From Treponema sp. (lineage in GTDB: Bacteria; Spirochaetota; Spirochaetia; Treponematales; Breznakiellaceae), in contig JAIRLZ010000222.1 in the NCBI GenBank assembly GCA_031259035.1, forward strand, positions 1 through 22,137: a DNA stretch of 22,137 nt, given 5' to 3'. The notes beneath the pieces were generated by a model that did no database searches, was not told where the DNA came from, and worked only from the letters and a program-made list of their open reading frames with translations. This document shows positions 1 to 8,204 of the stretch, piece after piece (position 1 is the stretch's first letter; each line of letters opens with the position of its first letter). The position numbers and the translations under genes were made by a program.

Positions 1-64
1 AGCACCCAGCCGGGGATGCGCCCGGGCGTCCTGTTTGGATTAGCAGATAAATGCGCTTGCAGTG

Positions 65-81
65 AAAATGCGCCGGGCGCA
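65..81 (-). terminator. Weak intrinsic-terminator-like hairpin
   Basis: On the minus strand, a short GC-only stem (TGCGCC/GGCGCA) is followed directly by TTTT, about 20 bases after the stop codon of the SPOR-domain gene. The stem is only 5-6 bp and the T-tract only four bases, so this is a weak candidate for the end of the minus-strand operon. Nothing else is recognised in bases 1-100. Confidence 0.3.
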
Positions 82-100
82 ACAAACCCCCGCGGCCCCC

Positions 101-988
101 TTACTCAAATAAAGGGAAACTTTCAAAGCCGGAATTTTTTAATTCCGTTATTTTTTTATTAATATCCCCGCCTGAAGGAACCATGACAGCCCAATATTCG
201 CCGTCAGAAACCTTGCGGCGTTTTATGATGCTTTCAAAGCCCCTTGTTTTTAAATTTTCCACCTGAACGCGGGCGTTGGCTTCCCGTCTATAAAGTCCGG
301 TTTGAAGCATGGCTCCGCCTTCCGCGGCGGCAATTTGCGCGGACGTCAGGTTTGCTATGCTTTCCCTGCCGGGAAAAAGCAGCCACTGGGGGCTTGCCGC
401 AAGATTAACAAAAGCGCTGCCCAAAACAATGCGGGCCTCGGGGCTTTGGGGGTACTCCGCAAGGAGTTTATCTTTCCAGGACTGGGCGCCAAAAAGCTGC
501 CAAAGGGCATAATAGATACCGCTTCGCGCAAAGACATACCCGGGGTCAAAAGCCAGTTTCTCAAGACCCGAAGGATCGCCGGAGCGGAAGGCCGCAAGCT
601 GGGCTTCGAGCAAAGCGGCTTCTTTCTGCGCCGGACTATCCGCCGGGGCGGAAGCGTGTATACTTTGGAGGAGAGGGGCGGCCTTTTCATATTCCCCCAA
701 AGAGATATAGAGGGCGCAGGCCTCAAGCAGGATTGTGTTATCCCGCAGGGCGCTGCCGTCGTAAGCGGCGTCCCTGGCTGCCTGGGCCGCTTTTTCACGG
801 TTGCCTGCAAGCCTATAAAGCCGGGAAAGAGAAACCAACGCATCGTGTTTTTTTGCCGGGAAGGCGGCATCCTTTTCAAGGCGTTCAAGTTCCAAAGAAA
901 AAGAAAGCTGCCCCCCGTTTTGGGCCGCTAAAGTCAAAGCTGCCAATGAGCTATAAAAAAGAAAAAAAAAGGCCCGGATTTGCTTCAC
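101..988 (-). CDS. Secreted TPR-like protein with C-terminal SPOR domain
   Basis: Predicted 295-residue exported protein. Residues 1-22 are a clear signal peptide (charged start, phenylalanine/leucine-rich core, cleavage near LAAQ). The middle is helical, alanine- and leucine-rich and TPR-like (about residues 25-190). The last ~70 residues (from about GAMLQTGLYR) have the SPOR pattern: an LQTGLY strand, a NARVQVENLK helix, YWAVMVPSG, then a second helix. SPOR domains bind denuded septal peptidoglycan, so a periplasmic cell-wall or division role is inferred. The start is GTG, one base after the stop of the LapA-like gene, so translation is probably coupled. It is the last gene of the minus-strand run. 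The exact function is unknown. Confidence 0.75.
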   Translation of the reverse strand: MKQIRAFFFLFYSSLAALTLAAQNGGQLSFSLELERLEKDAAFPAKKHDALVSLSRLYRLAGNREKAAQAARDAAYDGSALRDNTILLEACALYISLGEYEKAAPLLQSIHASAPADSPAQKEAALLEAQLAAFRSGDPSGLEKLAFDPGYVFARSGIYYALWQLFGAQSWKDKLLAEYPQSPEARIVLGSAFVNLAASPQWLLFPGRESIANLTSAQIAAAEGGAMLQTGLYRREANARVQVENLKTRGFESIIKRRKVSDGEYWAVMVPSGGDINKKITELKNSGFESFPLFE

Positions 989-989
989 A

Positions 990-1352
990 CTAATCTATCC
1001 CAAAAAACCCGCTTTGACCCTGAATCAGGTCGGGTTCACTTTCAGGGGAATCGGCGGCCGGGGAATTTTTATCTTTTTTGTCGCGGGCTTTTCCCGCTTT
1101 CCCGGGCGTTTTTGCCCGCGGGGGTTTTCCCCCCCGTTCCGCCGGCTTTCGCTTCCTGAAAAAGAATATAAAAGGCAGGGTAAAAAGCATCCCCAGGACA
1201 AAAGAACCAAAGGCGGTAAGAAAAACAGGCACATTTTCGAGCCTGGAGTTTTCTCCAAACCAGAAACGAATATCGCAGCTGTTTCCCAGGTTAAGTCCTA
1301 TAAATATCAAAAAAACCGTCAAAACAAGAATTACACCAATTAAACGCAGCAT
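990..1352 (-). CDS. LapA-family (DUF1049) membrane protein
   Basis: A 120-residue protein with two transmembrane segments (about residues 3-22 and 43-63). Between them is the short LapA-type stretch (NSCDIRFWFGE), and a basic lysine/proline-rich cytoplasmic tail follows. LapA/YciS-family proteins are inner-membrane proteins that in enterobacteria work with LapB in envelope regulation; that role is not shown here. The start at 1352 is preferred over an ATG 30 bases upstream because ATAGGAG lies five bases before it. The gene sits between miaB and the SPOR gene and ends one base before the SPOR start. Confidence 0.75.
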   Translation of the reverse strand: MLRLIGVILVLTVFLIFIGLNLGNSCDIRFWFGENSRLENVPVFLTAFGSFVLGMLFTLPFIFFFRKRKPAERGGKPPRAKTPGKAGKARDKKDKNSPAADSPESEPDLIQGQSGFFGID

Positions 1353-1372
1353 AAAAACTCCTATAATCCGAG

Positions 1373-1417
1373 GCTGTTCCATCGAAGCTCCGGTCCGCCT
1401 TCAGCTTTTGGAACAGC
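1373..1417. repeat. Imperfect palindromic element at the 3' end of miaB
   Basis: Arms GCTGTTCC (1373-1380) and GGAACAGC (1410-1417) flank a 29-base loop. The right part, TTTTGGAACAGC (1406-1417), is identical over 12 bases to the right arm of the perfect palindrome at 8283-8313. It supplies the last codons of miaB (Cys-Ser-Lys-Ser and stop). Confidence 0.55.
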
Positions 1418-2759
1418 TTTTTTCAATTTCTATATTTTTAGAGCGAAAAGTGTTTCCCCGAATCCCCGAAAGTTTTAGCCGTCCAAAACGCCCAAGGGCG
1501 GAAGCGCTGCCTGGCGCCACAACCATTTCATCACGTTCAGTACGGCATATTATTTCATCGGCATTTTTCCGGGAAATTCCTTCTATAAGAACAAGAGCTT
1601 CCTTCCCTTTTCGTTCTTTTAACCGCTCCGCCGTATGCTGTTTTTGTAATTCAATTACCCGGGCCAGGCGGCGGCGCTTTTCTTCATCGGGAATACGGCC
1701 GGGTAAATCAAAAGCCGCGGTTCCTTCCCTGGGGTTAAAATGGTACATGTAAGAATAAAGGAATTTTACTTCTTCCATAAGGGCGAGGGTATCTTCAAGG
1801 TCTTCCACAGTCTCTCCGGGGAAGCCTACAAGAATATCCGTAGAAAGGGAGATACCGGGCATTGCTTCCTTAAGGCGGCGGACCAGTTCCAGGTAGGCTT
1901 GCCCGGTGTAACGGCGGTTCATTTTTTCCAGAATGCGGTCGGAACCGTGCTGTACCGGAAGATGAAGGTGGCGGCAAAAACATCTGTGGGCTGCCATAAC
2001 CGCAATAGCCTCGTCTGAAAGATCTTTTGGATGGCTGGATAAAAAGCGCACCCATTTTATCGGCGTATCCTTAACCGTTTCCGCGACCAGTTCTAACAAA
2101 GCGGGGAAACCGCTAGCGGAATACCGGTAGGAATTTACATTTTGACCGAGCAGGGTGATTTCACGGACGCCTTTTTCCGCGAGCAGCCTGATTTCTTCCA
2201 CAATCGAAGAAGGGCTGCGGGACACTTCCCTGCCCCGGACATAGGGCACAATGCAGTAAGAACAAAAATTGTTACAGCCGTGCATAATGGGCACAAAAGA
2301 CCGGAATGTTCCGTCTTCAAGATGGGAAGATGAAAAAACAAAGTCCGCCTTTTCGCTTGATGTATCCCAAGGGTACGTAGTATCCCTACGACATCCCTTT
2401 TCTATCCCTTCGAGAATATGGGGAAAAGCCGGGCGCGCGCGGGTACCCATGGCATAATCCACTGCCGGGTATTTTTCTTTTATCCCATCGCCCAGCCGCT
2501 CCGCCATGCAGCCTGCCAGTACCAGGGTAAAGGGGCGGCCCCCGGCAAGGCGTTTTTTCTTTAGCGCTTCATACTGGGCCAGACGGCCAAACACCCGTTC
2601 CTCGGCAGTAGCGCGTACGGAACAGGTATTGATAAGAACAAGGTCGGCATCGCCGGAGCTTTCAGCTTCTTCCCAGCCCCGCTCTTTGGCCGCAAGGGCA
2701 AGGGCGGCTGATTCCGCCATATTCATCTGGCAGCCGTAAGTTTCAAAAAAATACTTCAC
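1401..2759 (-). CDS. miaB: tRNA-2-methylthio-N6-dimethylallyladenosine synthase MiaB
   Basis: Radical-SAM methylthiotransferase that converts i6A37 to ms2i6A37 in tRNAs reading UNN codons. All family landmarks are visible in 452 residues. The N-terminal UPF0004 domain carries auxiliary-cluster cysteines C10, C46 and C84. The radical SAM motif CNNFCSYC has C162, C166 and C169. A C-terminal TRAM domain spans about residues 375-440. Length is normal for the family. The start is GTG, with no strong Shine-Dalgarno, 16 bases after the stop of the upstream small membrane-protein gene. The final residues come from a palindromic repeat shared with other sites in the window, so the natural C-terminus may have been slightly altered. 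Confidence 0.95.
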   Translation of the reverse strand: MKYFFETYGCQMNMAESAALALAAKERGWEEAESSGDADLVLINTCSVRATAEERVFGRLAQYEALKKKRLAGGRPFTLVLAGCMAERLGDGIKEKYPAVDYAMGTRARPAFPHILEGIEKGCRRDTTYPWDTSSEKADFVFSSSHLEDGTFRSFVPIMHGCNNFCSYCIVPYVRGREVSRSPSSIVEEIRLLAEKGVREITLLGQNVNSYRYSASGFPALLELVAETVKDTPIKWVRFLSSHPKDLSDEAIAVMAAHRCFCRHLHLPVQHGSDRILEKMNRRYTGQAYLELVRRLKEAMPGISLSTDILVGFPGETVEDLEDTLALMEEVKFLYSYMYHFNPREGTAAFDLPGRIPDEEKRRRLARVIELQKQHTAERLKERKGKEALVLIEGISRKNADEIICRTERDEMVVAPGSASALGRFGRLKLSGIRGNTFRSKNIEIEKSCSKS

Positions 2760-2775
2760 AAAAAGCTAACCTATT

Positions 2776-3162
2776 TTATTTTGAGAGGGATCTAAGGCCA
2801 AAAAGGAATTGGATGCCTTTAACTATGCCCAGGGCAAAAAGTCCAAAAGCGCCTATCCCCAGGATCGAAATGGCAATGGGTTTTAAAACCGGAATGCCAA
2901 AATGAACAATAAGTTCGCAGATGCCCGCAACGGCAAGAATTGCCCCGGGCTTTTTTTCATCCGGATTAGGGTCCATAAGGGAAACAAACCCCAAAGCGGC
3001 GGCGGCAAGGCCCAGAATTATACCGAAAGGCCTGAACCTTCCTCCCAAAATATTCATGACAAAAATAAGGACGCCGCCGGACAAATAGCCTATAGCGGCA
3101 ACGCCTTTTTTTGCCAGGCCGCCGCCGGAACTTTTTTCTAACTCATTTTTAATTTGCTTCAT
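2776..3162 (-). CDS. Small multi-pass membrane protein of unknown function
   Basis: A 128-residue hydrophobic protein with a short charged N-terminus (MKQIKNELEKS) and three or four predicted membrane helices (about residues 20-42, 46-64, 75-96 and 98-120). I do not recognise the family. The start at 3162 is chosen because GGAGGGG lies just upstream and it overlaps the end of folE2 by only 14 bases; an upstream in-frame ATG would overlap folE2 by 68. The overlap suggests translational coupling to folE2. It lies between folate and tRNA-modification genes, which says little about its job. Confidence 0.65.
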   Translation of the reverse strand: MKQIKNELEKSSGGGLAKKGVAAIGYLSGGVLIFVMNILGGRFRPFGIILGLAAAALGFVSLMDPNPDEKKPGAILAVAGICELIVHFGIPVLKPIAISILGIGAFGLFALGIVKGIQFLFGLRSLSK

Positions 3163-3943
3163 CAGCCCCTCCGAATTCAGTGCAGGCATAGGCGCTATGA
3201 TTATGGATGCTTTCAAAGTTTTCCGCTTCTACGGAAAACTTCGGGAAGACATCAAGCTTCTTTATTTCAATATACACATCCCGGACCAAATCTTCAACAA
3301 ACTTGGGGTTATCGTAGGCAAGTTCGGTAATAAACTTTTCGTCTTCCCGCTTAAGAAGCGAATACAGAGGGCTTGAAGCGGATTTTTCGACAATGGCGAT
3401 AATATCTTCGATCCAGAAAAAAGGCCCCAGTTCCACTTCTACCGTTACTTCGCCCCGCTGGTTGTGGGCTCCCCGGTCAGAAATGGCTTTGGAACAGGGG
3501 CAGACGGTTGTTACAGGCACCGAAACTGCCACGGTAAAATGATGGCTGCCGCCTTTTTCTCCCCCTACCCGCCCCTGGTAACGGCATTTGTAGGACATCA
3601 TCCCGGGCAGATGAGAAACCGGCGCTTCTTTTTCTATAAAATAAAGGAAACTCATAGCCCCGAAGGCTGATTCCGCATGCAGTTCCGAGCGTATGCACCC
3701 GAGCATATCAAGAAAACGGGGCATGGAAAAATCATGCCTGTAGCGGTGAAAGATCTCTATAAAACGGCTCATGTGGGTGCCTTTAAAATACCGGGGCAGG
3801 TCGGCAAAAAGATCAACCTTCGCGGCTGTATTCTGAACCTGATTGGCCCTGTCAAGCACTTTGATGGGATATTCAAGCCCTTTTACGCCGACTTTGGTAA
3901 GGGGCACATCCCGTGTGTCCCGCTGGTTTTGAACGTCTGTCAT
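3149..3943 (-). CDS. folE2: GTP cyclohydrolase IB (FolE2)
   Basis: A 264-residue COG1469-type GTP cyclohydrolase, which makes 7,8-dihydroneopterin triphosphate from GTP, the first step to folate (and queuosine in some bacteria). The family signature TTVCPCSKAISDRGAHNQRG is present at about residues 145-164, including the metal/catalytic cysteine in CPCS (C148/C150). Length is typical for FolE2 and it is unrelated in sequence to FolE1. The ATG follows the folD stop directly (TAA then ATG), so folD and folE2 form a folate pair in one operon. FolE2 uses other metals when zinc is short, which is established for the family. Confidence 0.93.
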   Translation of the reverse strand: MTDVQNQRDTRDVPLTKVGVKGLEYPIKVLDRANQVQNTAAKVDLFADLPRYFKGTHMSRFIEIFHRYRHDFSMPRFLDMLGCIRSELHAESAFGAMSFLYFIEKEAPVSHLPGMMSYKCRYQGRVGGEKGGSHHFTVAVSVPVTTVCPCSKAISDRGAHNQRGEVTVEVELGPFFWIEDIIAIVEKSASSPLYSLLKREDEKFITELAYDNPKFVEDLVRDVYIEIKKLDVFPKFSVEAENFESIHNHSAYACTEFGGADEAN

Positions 3944-4816
3944 TTACACCCATACCTCTGCGGCTTCCACCACATTCAGCATAAGCATGGCGATAGTCAT
4001 AGGCCCGACGCCGCCGGGCACAGGGGTAATCCAGCCGGCTTTTTCCCGGACGGCCCGGAAATCCACATCCCCCGCCAAACGGAAGCCGCTTTTTTTGGAA
4101 GGATCGCTTATCCGGTTTACCCCCACATCAATGACCGCCGCGCCGGGCTTTATCATATCGGCGCTTACCATGCCCGGCTTACCGCAGGCGGCAATCAATA
4201 TCTCCGCCTGGCGTGTAATTTCACCCAGATTTTTGGTACCCGTATGGCAAAGGGTAACTGTGGCGTTCACTTCCCGGCGCGCCAAAAGGATAGACAAGGG
4301 CTTCCCTACAATAGCGCTGCGCCCCAGAACCACCGCGCGGCTGCCTTGCGTGTTTATTCCGGTTTCCCGTAAAAGGCGCAGTACCCCGTTTGGCGTACAG
4401 GGGATAAAGCAACGTCTCCCCAGAACCATATTCCCCACCGAAACAGGATGGAAGCCGTCAACATCTTTGGCGGGATCTATCGCGGTAATCACCCGGTCTT
4501 CGCTGATATGAGGCGGCAGGGGGAGCTGTACCAAAATACCGTGGACGCTTTTGTCCTCGTTAAGCTTCCCAATAAGTGAAAGAAGCTCCCCCTCGCCGGC
4601 AGATTCCGGCAGCCTTATATCCCGCCCCTCCATACCCGCTTCGGCAAGGGCTTTTTCCTTGCCTGTTACATAAGAGATGCTTGCGGGATCTTCGCCCACC
4701 AGTATAACCGCCAGGCAGGGGATAATGCCCCGACCTCTTAAAGCAGCCGCCCGCACCCGGGCTTCTTCCCGCACCTTTAACGCTATAGATCTTCCATCGA
4801 TGATGATTGCCGGCAT
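3944..4816 (-). CDS. folD: Bifunctional methylenetetrahydrofolate dehydrogenase/cyclohydrolase FolD
   Basis: A 290-residue FolD that interconverts 5,10-methylene-THF, methenyl-THF and 10-formyl-THF in the cytoplasm. Visible motifs are the catalytic YVTGK (Y49, K53), VQLPLPPHI, DVDGFHP, PCTPNGVLRLL, the cofactor loop GRSAIVGKP, and the C-terminal TPVPGGVGPMT. The start has AGGAG eight bases upstream. The gene is immediately followed by folE2. Its first 257 bases are overlapped on the same strand, in another frame, by the read-through tail of the thiamine pyrophosphokinase gene. Confidence 0.96.
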   Translation of the reverse strand: MPAIIIDGRSIALKVREEARVRAAALRGRGIIPCLAVILVGEDPASISYVTGKEKALAEAGMEGRDIRLPESAGEGELLSLIGKLNEDKSVHGILVQLPLPPHISEDRVITAIDPAKDVDGFHPVSVGNMVLGRRCFIPCTPNGVLRLLRETGINTQGSRAVVLGRSAIVGKPLSILLARREVNATVTLCHTGTKNLGEITRQAEILIAACGKPGMVSADMIKPGAAVIDVGVNRISDPSKKSGFRLAGDVDFRAVREKAGWITPVPGGVGPMTIAMLMLNVVEAAEVWV

Positions 4817-5510
4817 TATATATACTCCTATCAGCTAAATCCAAGGTTACTTTCCCAAAAACTGTAGTTTTGGGAAAGCCACAGCTTTGAAAATTTTCGA
4901 TTACTACCATAAAACGCCCCTTTCCGGCCTTAATACTAAAAGTACCGGAAACCGCGACATTGCTCAGGCTTATATAGCCCCGGTTCCAGGGGAGAGCCGA
5001 AAGGGGCCATTTCAGGCCTTCGCTTCCGGCTTCCCAGGGACCATCCCCCAAAGGGAAGGTCGAAATTATGCCTTCCCGGGCGCTTTGCAGCCGGAGTTCG
5101 CTCCCTTCTTCAAGACAGTACACATCCTCGGCGGCAGTAACCCAGCGGGACGGGGCGGCTTTCCGCTCAAAAAGGGATCGAATTCCAAAGAGATGATCCA
5201 TCCTGCCGCCGCCGCCAATAAGCCAAATATCATCGCAGAGCCGGGAACGTAAAAAGTCAAACGCCAATTCGGTATCGGTAAAATCTTTGTCCCGTTCAAA
5301 GCGAAGTATCTTTTCCGGATGATACTTTTCAAGGCGGCTTGCGCTGTCCAGAGAGTCCCAATCGCCCAAAAGCCAATCGGGCGTGAGGCCCGCATTTTCG
5401 GCAGCCATAAGCCCCGAGTCCGCGGCAACTATCAAATCAGCGCCGCCCGCCAGAAGCGCCGCACGTTCCGGCCCGGGCCCTTCCCCGCCGATAAAAGCTA
5501 CCCCTCTCAT
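4560..5510 (-). CDS. thiN: Thiamine pyrophosphokinase with abnormal C-terminal read-through
   Basis: Transfers pyrophosphate from ATP to thiamine to give thiamine diphosphate. The family core covers about residues 1-207: GGEGP, AADSG, GDWDSLD (about 49-55), DFTDTE, GGGGRMDHLFG (about 99-109), and the C-terminal strand FMVVIENF. The family is normally about 210 residues, but this frame runs on to 316. The extra 109 residues start at a palindromic repeat (4850-4878) and then read out of frame through the start of folD. The simplest view is that insertion of the palindrome removed the native stop. ATG at 5510 has GGGAAGAG upstream; the reading frame extends further 5' but into the divergent gene. 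Confidence 0.85.
   Translation of the reverse strand: MRGVAFIGGEGPGPERAALLAGGADLIVAADSGLMAAENAGLTPDWLLGDWDSLDSASRLEKYHPEKILRFERDKDFTDTELAFDFLRSRLCDDIWLIGGGGRMDHLFGIRSLFERKAAPSRWVTAAEDVYCLEEGSELRLQSAREGIISTFPLGDGPWEAGSEGLKWPLSALPWNRGYISLSNVAVSGTFSIKAGKGRFMVVIENFQSCGFPKTTVFGKVTLDLADRSIYNAGNHHRWKIYSVKGAGRSPGAGGCFKRSGHYPLPGGYTGGRRSRKHLLCNRQGKSPCRSGYGGAGYKAAGICRRGGASFTYWEA
4850..4878. repeat. Perfect palindrome inside the thiN 3' end
   Basis: Eleven-base arms CTTTCCCAAAA (4850-4860) and TTTTGGGAAAG (4868-4878) surround a 7-base loop. The design is like the palindrome at 8283-8313 (CCAAAAC...GTTTTGG core), though the outer arms differ. It lies 34 bases upstream of folD and is translated as FPKTTVFGK in the thiN frame, just after the end of the conserved domain. 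Confidence 0.7.
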
Positions 5511-5567
5511 GACAAGTCTCTTCCCATCCTTCTCATTTATGTCAGTATAGTATAAAATATAGAGATT
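5511..5567. promoter_or_regulatory. Divergent promoter region thiN / cca
   Basis: Only 57 bases separate the two divergent starts, and they are AT-rich. On the minus strand a TTCACA box (inside the cca start region) and TATACT, 17 bases apart, make a possible promoter for the thiN-folD-folE2 run. For the plus strand a TATAAA lies 12 bases before the GTG of cca, with no convincing -35. Confidence 0.4.
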
Positions 5568-6938
5568 GTGAACATTCACCCTGCTGTAAAAGAAATAGCG
5601 GCCATTATTACCGGAGCGGGCAAACAGATCTACCTGGTGGGCGGCGCGGTGAGGGATCTCCTCCGGGGGCGCAAGGCCAGCGACTGGGACCTGGCGACCG
5701 ACGCCCTGCCCGAAGAAGTAATTGTCCTGTTTCAATCATCAAAACCCAAAGGCCATGTAATCCCCACAGGAATTAAGCATGGCACCGTAACCGTACACTT
5801 TAAAGGGATAAGTGTGGAGCTTACCACCTTCCGGGCCGACAAAGGCTACAGCGACGGACGCCGTCCGGACGAGGTGGAGTTTGGCGTTTCAATAGAAGAG
5901 GATCTTGCGCGCAGGGATTTTACCATGAATTCCGCGGCATACAAACTGCCTTGCGGCCCTCTCCTTGATCCATTTAACGGAAAAGGGGATATTAAAGCCA
6001 AACTTATCCGCTGTGTGGGAAATCCGGTGGAACGTTTTGCCGAAGACGGGCTCCGTCCGCTCAGGGCGGTACGCTTTGCGAGCCAGCTTGGTTTTAAGAT
6101 TGATGAAGATACCCTTGCCGCCATTCCCGGCGCTCTCCCCCTTACGGCAAAAGTCGCTGCCGAACGCATCCGGGAAGAGCTGAACAAAATCATCGAAAGC
6201 CAAAAGCCTTCGGCAGGGCTGCTTTTAATGGAAAAGACCGGCCTTCTCCGGCTTTTGCTGCCGGAGCTTGCAAGCTGCCGCGGGGTGGAACAAAAAGGCT
6301 TTCACCGCTTTGATGTACTTGAACATTCCCTTCTGGCTTGTGACTTTGCCGCTAAAGAAGATTATTCCCTGGAACTGCGGCTTGCGGCGCTGTTCCATGA
6401 CATTGGCAAAAAAGTTACAGGAAAAACAGGAGAGAACGGCGTCCGGACTTTTTACCAGCATGAAAAGGAATCATCCAAAATAACCCGGAAAATCCTGCTC
6501 CGCTTCCGTTACCCCAATAGCGTTATGGACAAGGTGTGCCACCTCTTAGAAGAGCACATGTTTCATTATGAAGATAACTGGACAGACGCCGCCGTCCGGC
6601 GCTTTATTATCCGGGTAGGAGAAACATCCCTTGCGGATCTTTACAAGCTCCGCCTCGCCGATGCCTACGCCACAAGCGGCGAGGTCCCTCCGCCTGACTA
6701 CCTTTTAGCCTTGCAAACCAGGGTAGAAAAAATCCTTAAAGGCAGGCGGGCTTTTTCGCTCAAGGATCTTGCGGTGTCCGGCTACGATCTAAAAGAGGTC
6801 AGGATCAAGCCGGGTAAAGAAATGGGCATTATATTGAACGAGCTTTTGGAAGCCGTCGTTGAAGATCCGGAACTTAATACCAGAGAAAAATTACTTGAAA
6901 TTGCGGGAAAAATTAACCAGCGGTACGAGCCGGACTAA
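5568..6938 (+). CDS. cca: CCA tRNA nucleotidyltransferase / poly(A) polymerase family protein with HD domain
   Basis: Class II nucleotidyltransferase of 456 residues, expected to add or repair the 3' CCA of tRNA. Visible motifs are LVGGAVRDLL (residues 23-32), the metal-binding pair in SDWDLAT (D39, D41), ARRDFTMN (114-121), a PLRAVRFASQLGF helix region (164-176), and a C-terminal HD domain with FHDIGK (H277, D278), as in bacterial CCA enzymes with phosphohydrolase activity. The start is GTG (5568). PcnB-type poly(A) polymerase is the alternative, but the HD domain favours CCA addition. It is the only plus-strand gene on the left side and converges on rnc. Confidence 0.88.
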   Translation: MNIHPAVKEIAAIITGAGKQIYLVGGAVRDLLRGRKASDWDLATDALPEEVIVLFQSSKPKGHVIPTGIKHGTVTVHFKGISVELTTFRADKGYSDGRRPDEVEFGVSIEEDLARRDFTMNSAAYKLPCGPLLDPFNGKGDIKAKLIRCVGNPVERFAEDGLRPLRAVRFASQLGFKIDEDTLAAIPGALPLTAKVAAERIREELNKIIESQKPSAGLLLMEKTGLLRLLLPELASCRGVEQKGFHRFDVLEHSLLACDFAAKEDYSLELRLAALFHDIGKKVTGKTGENGVRTFYQHEKESSKITRKILLRFRYPNSVMDKVCHLLEEHMFHYEDNWTDAAVRRFIIRVGETSLADLYKLRLADAYATSGEVPPPDYLLALQTRVEKILKGRRAFSLKDLAVSGYDLKEVRIKPGKEMGIILNELLEAVVEDPELNTREKLLEIAGKINQRYEPD

Positions 6939-6976
6939 GGCTGATTGGGAACGGCGTATAACTAAAACGCATAGCA

Positions 6977-7780
6977 TTATTCTACGCCGGCCTTTAAATC
7001 CTCATACGCCATGCGGGCGGCTTCCTGCTCGGCGCTTTTTTTGTTTCTGCCGGCGCCGGGGCCGTAGCATTTATCCGCCACCGTAACCTGCATCCAAAAC
7101 AGCCGGGCATGCTCCGGCCCGGAACGTTTATGCAGGATGTAAACCGGATAATTGTGATAAAGACGCTGGCAGAGTTCCTGCAAAAGTGATTTATAATCCT
7201 TAAAACTTTTATCTTCCAAAACCCGGGTGATTTCTTCATCAATAAAACGGCTTACAAAAGCAAAAGCCGCCTTGTAGCCCGAATCCAGATACAGGGCCCC
7301 GATAAGGGCTTCCATGGCATCGGCAAGTATGGCTTTTTTCGTCCTGCCGCCGGAACTTTCTTCCCCGCGGCCCAGAACAAGCAGGGAGTCGATTTGGAAA
7401 TCCCGGGCTATGCCGGAAAGGGTATCTTCGGAAACAATGACAGATTTAATCTTTGCCAGTTCACCTTCACTCTTGTCGCCAAAACGTTCATACAGCAGAG
7501 TCGCCGAAACCACACCCAGCACGGCATCACCCAGGAATTCGAGGCGTTCATTGTTGATTTTAAAACCGGACTCATTGGTTACAGAGCGGTGTATGAAAGA
7601 AAGGTTCAAAAGTTCCAAGCTTTTGAACCTTAATCCGGCGGACTTAACAAAAGCCGCCAATTCCTTCTTTCTGCCCTGATCCAACGGGGGCAATTTTAAA
7701 GAAAAACCTGAACTACTTTTGTTGAGACTGGATATACTCGTAAGCGTCCTTAACGGTCTCAAATTCATTGGCCTTTTCAT
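6977..7780 (-). CDS. rnc: Ribonuclease III
   Basis: Double-strand-specific endonuclease for rRNA and mRNA processing. The signature NERLEFLGDAVL is at residues 77-88 (catalytic E81 and D85), with the second acidic pair in ILADAMEALIGALYLD (D154, E157). A C-terminal double-stranded RNA-binding domain (about 195-264) ends GRNKKSAEQEAARMAYEDL. At the given start the gene overlaps acpP by 68 bases. The true start is uncertain; an ATG four codons in (7768) follows an AAAAGG stretch. Order rpmF-acpP-rnc on one strand is a familiar bacterial arrangement. Confidence 0.93.
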   Translation of the reverse strand: MKRPMNLRPLRTLTSISSLNKSSSGFSLKLPPLDQGRKKELAAFVKSAGLRFKSLELLNLSFIHRSVTNESGFKINNERLEFLGDAVLGVVSATLLYERFGDKSEGELAKIKSVIVSEDTLSGIARDFQIDSLLVLGRGEESSGGRTKKAILADAMEALIGALYLDSGYKAAFAFVSRFIDEEITRVLEDKSFKDYKSLLQELCQRLYHNYPVYILHKRSGPEHARLFWMQVTVADKCYGPGAGRNKKSAEQEAARMAYEDLKAGVE

Positions 7781-7949
7781 CGGGGATATTGATTCCCATC
7801 TCTTCTTCTATAGCATAGACCAACTCGTAGGTGTCAAGACTGTCGGCACCGAGATCCTGGCGGAAAGAGGCGTCCAGGGTAATTTTGGACTCATCAACTT
7901 CCAGCTTATCGGCTATCAATTTCTTCATCTTTTCAAACAGTTCGTCCAT
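7713..7949 (-). CDS. acpP: Acyl carrier protein
   Basis: A 78-residue acidic carrier protein for fatty-acid synthesis. The phosphopantetheine attachment serine lies in DLGADSLDTYELVYAIEEE, the standard ACP motif. The start at 7949 follows GGGGAG by four bases; an adjacent ATG at 7952 is too close to that site but cannot be excluded. The 3' end overlaps rnc, and the gene begins 10 bases after rpmF ends. Confidence 0.95.
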   Translation of the reverse strand: MDELFEKMKKLIADKLEVDESKITLDASFRQDLGADSLDTYELVYAIEEEMGINIPDEKANEFETVKDAYEYIQSQQK

Positions 7950-7959
7950 CATACTCCCC

Positions 7960-8148
7960 TTAACCCTTAGATTCCGGCTGAATAACCTGTTTGCCCCGGT
8001 AAAAACCGCATTTTGGGCATACCCGATGCAGCAAAACCTGATTGCCGCAGTTACCGCATTCAACTACGCTGGGAGCGGTAAGTTTCATATTGATCGTTTG
8101 CCGCCGGCTGGTTCTCGCCTTTGACGTCTTAAATCTTGGTACAGCCAT
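7960..8148 (-). CDS. rpmF: 50S ribosomal protein L32
   Basis: A 62-residue basic ribosomal protein. The N-terminus AVPRFKTSKARTSRRQ is typical of L32, and there is a zinc ribbon: CGNCG and CPKCG (two CxxC pairs). The start has GAGGAG ten bases upstream. It is the first gene of the rpmF-acpP-rnc set. Confidence 0.96.
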   Translation of the reverse strand: MAVPRFKTSKARTSRRQTINMKLTAPSVVECGNCGNQVLLHRVCPKCGFYRGKQVIQPESKG

Positions 8149-8174
8149 TTCAAAACATCTCCTCGAAAATTTGA

Positions 8175-8204
8175 TTAAAACCTGAGCCGTTCCAAAACGC
8201 CAAC
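8175..8204 (-). promoter_or_regulatory. Possible promoter for rpmF-acpP-rnc
   Basis: On the minus strand TTGGCG (8199-8204) and TTTAAT (8175-8180) are 18 bases apart, placing a start point shortly before the rpmF ribosome-binding site. The match is moderate. The -35 side lies within a partial copy of the palindromic repeat (GTTCCAAAAC at 8190-8199). Confidence 0.35.

Noticed and set aside
1..100. Partial gene at the left edge
   Set aside because: A short open frame exists on the plus strand but runs into the reverse of the SPOR gene and has no recognisable motif or start.
5568..5580. GTGAA-CA-TTCAC inverted repeat as a Rex box at the cca start
   Set aside because: The spacer is two bases rather than four, the flanking TT/AA is missing on one side, and it overlaps coding sequence of an unrelated gene.
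6952..6989. CGGCGTA/TACGCCG pair between cca and rnc as a bidirectional terminator
   Set aside because: The stem is 7 bp with a 24-base loop and there is no T-tract on either strand.
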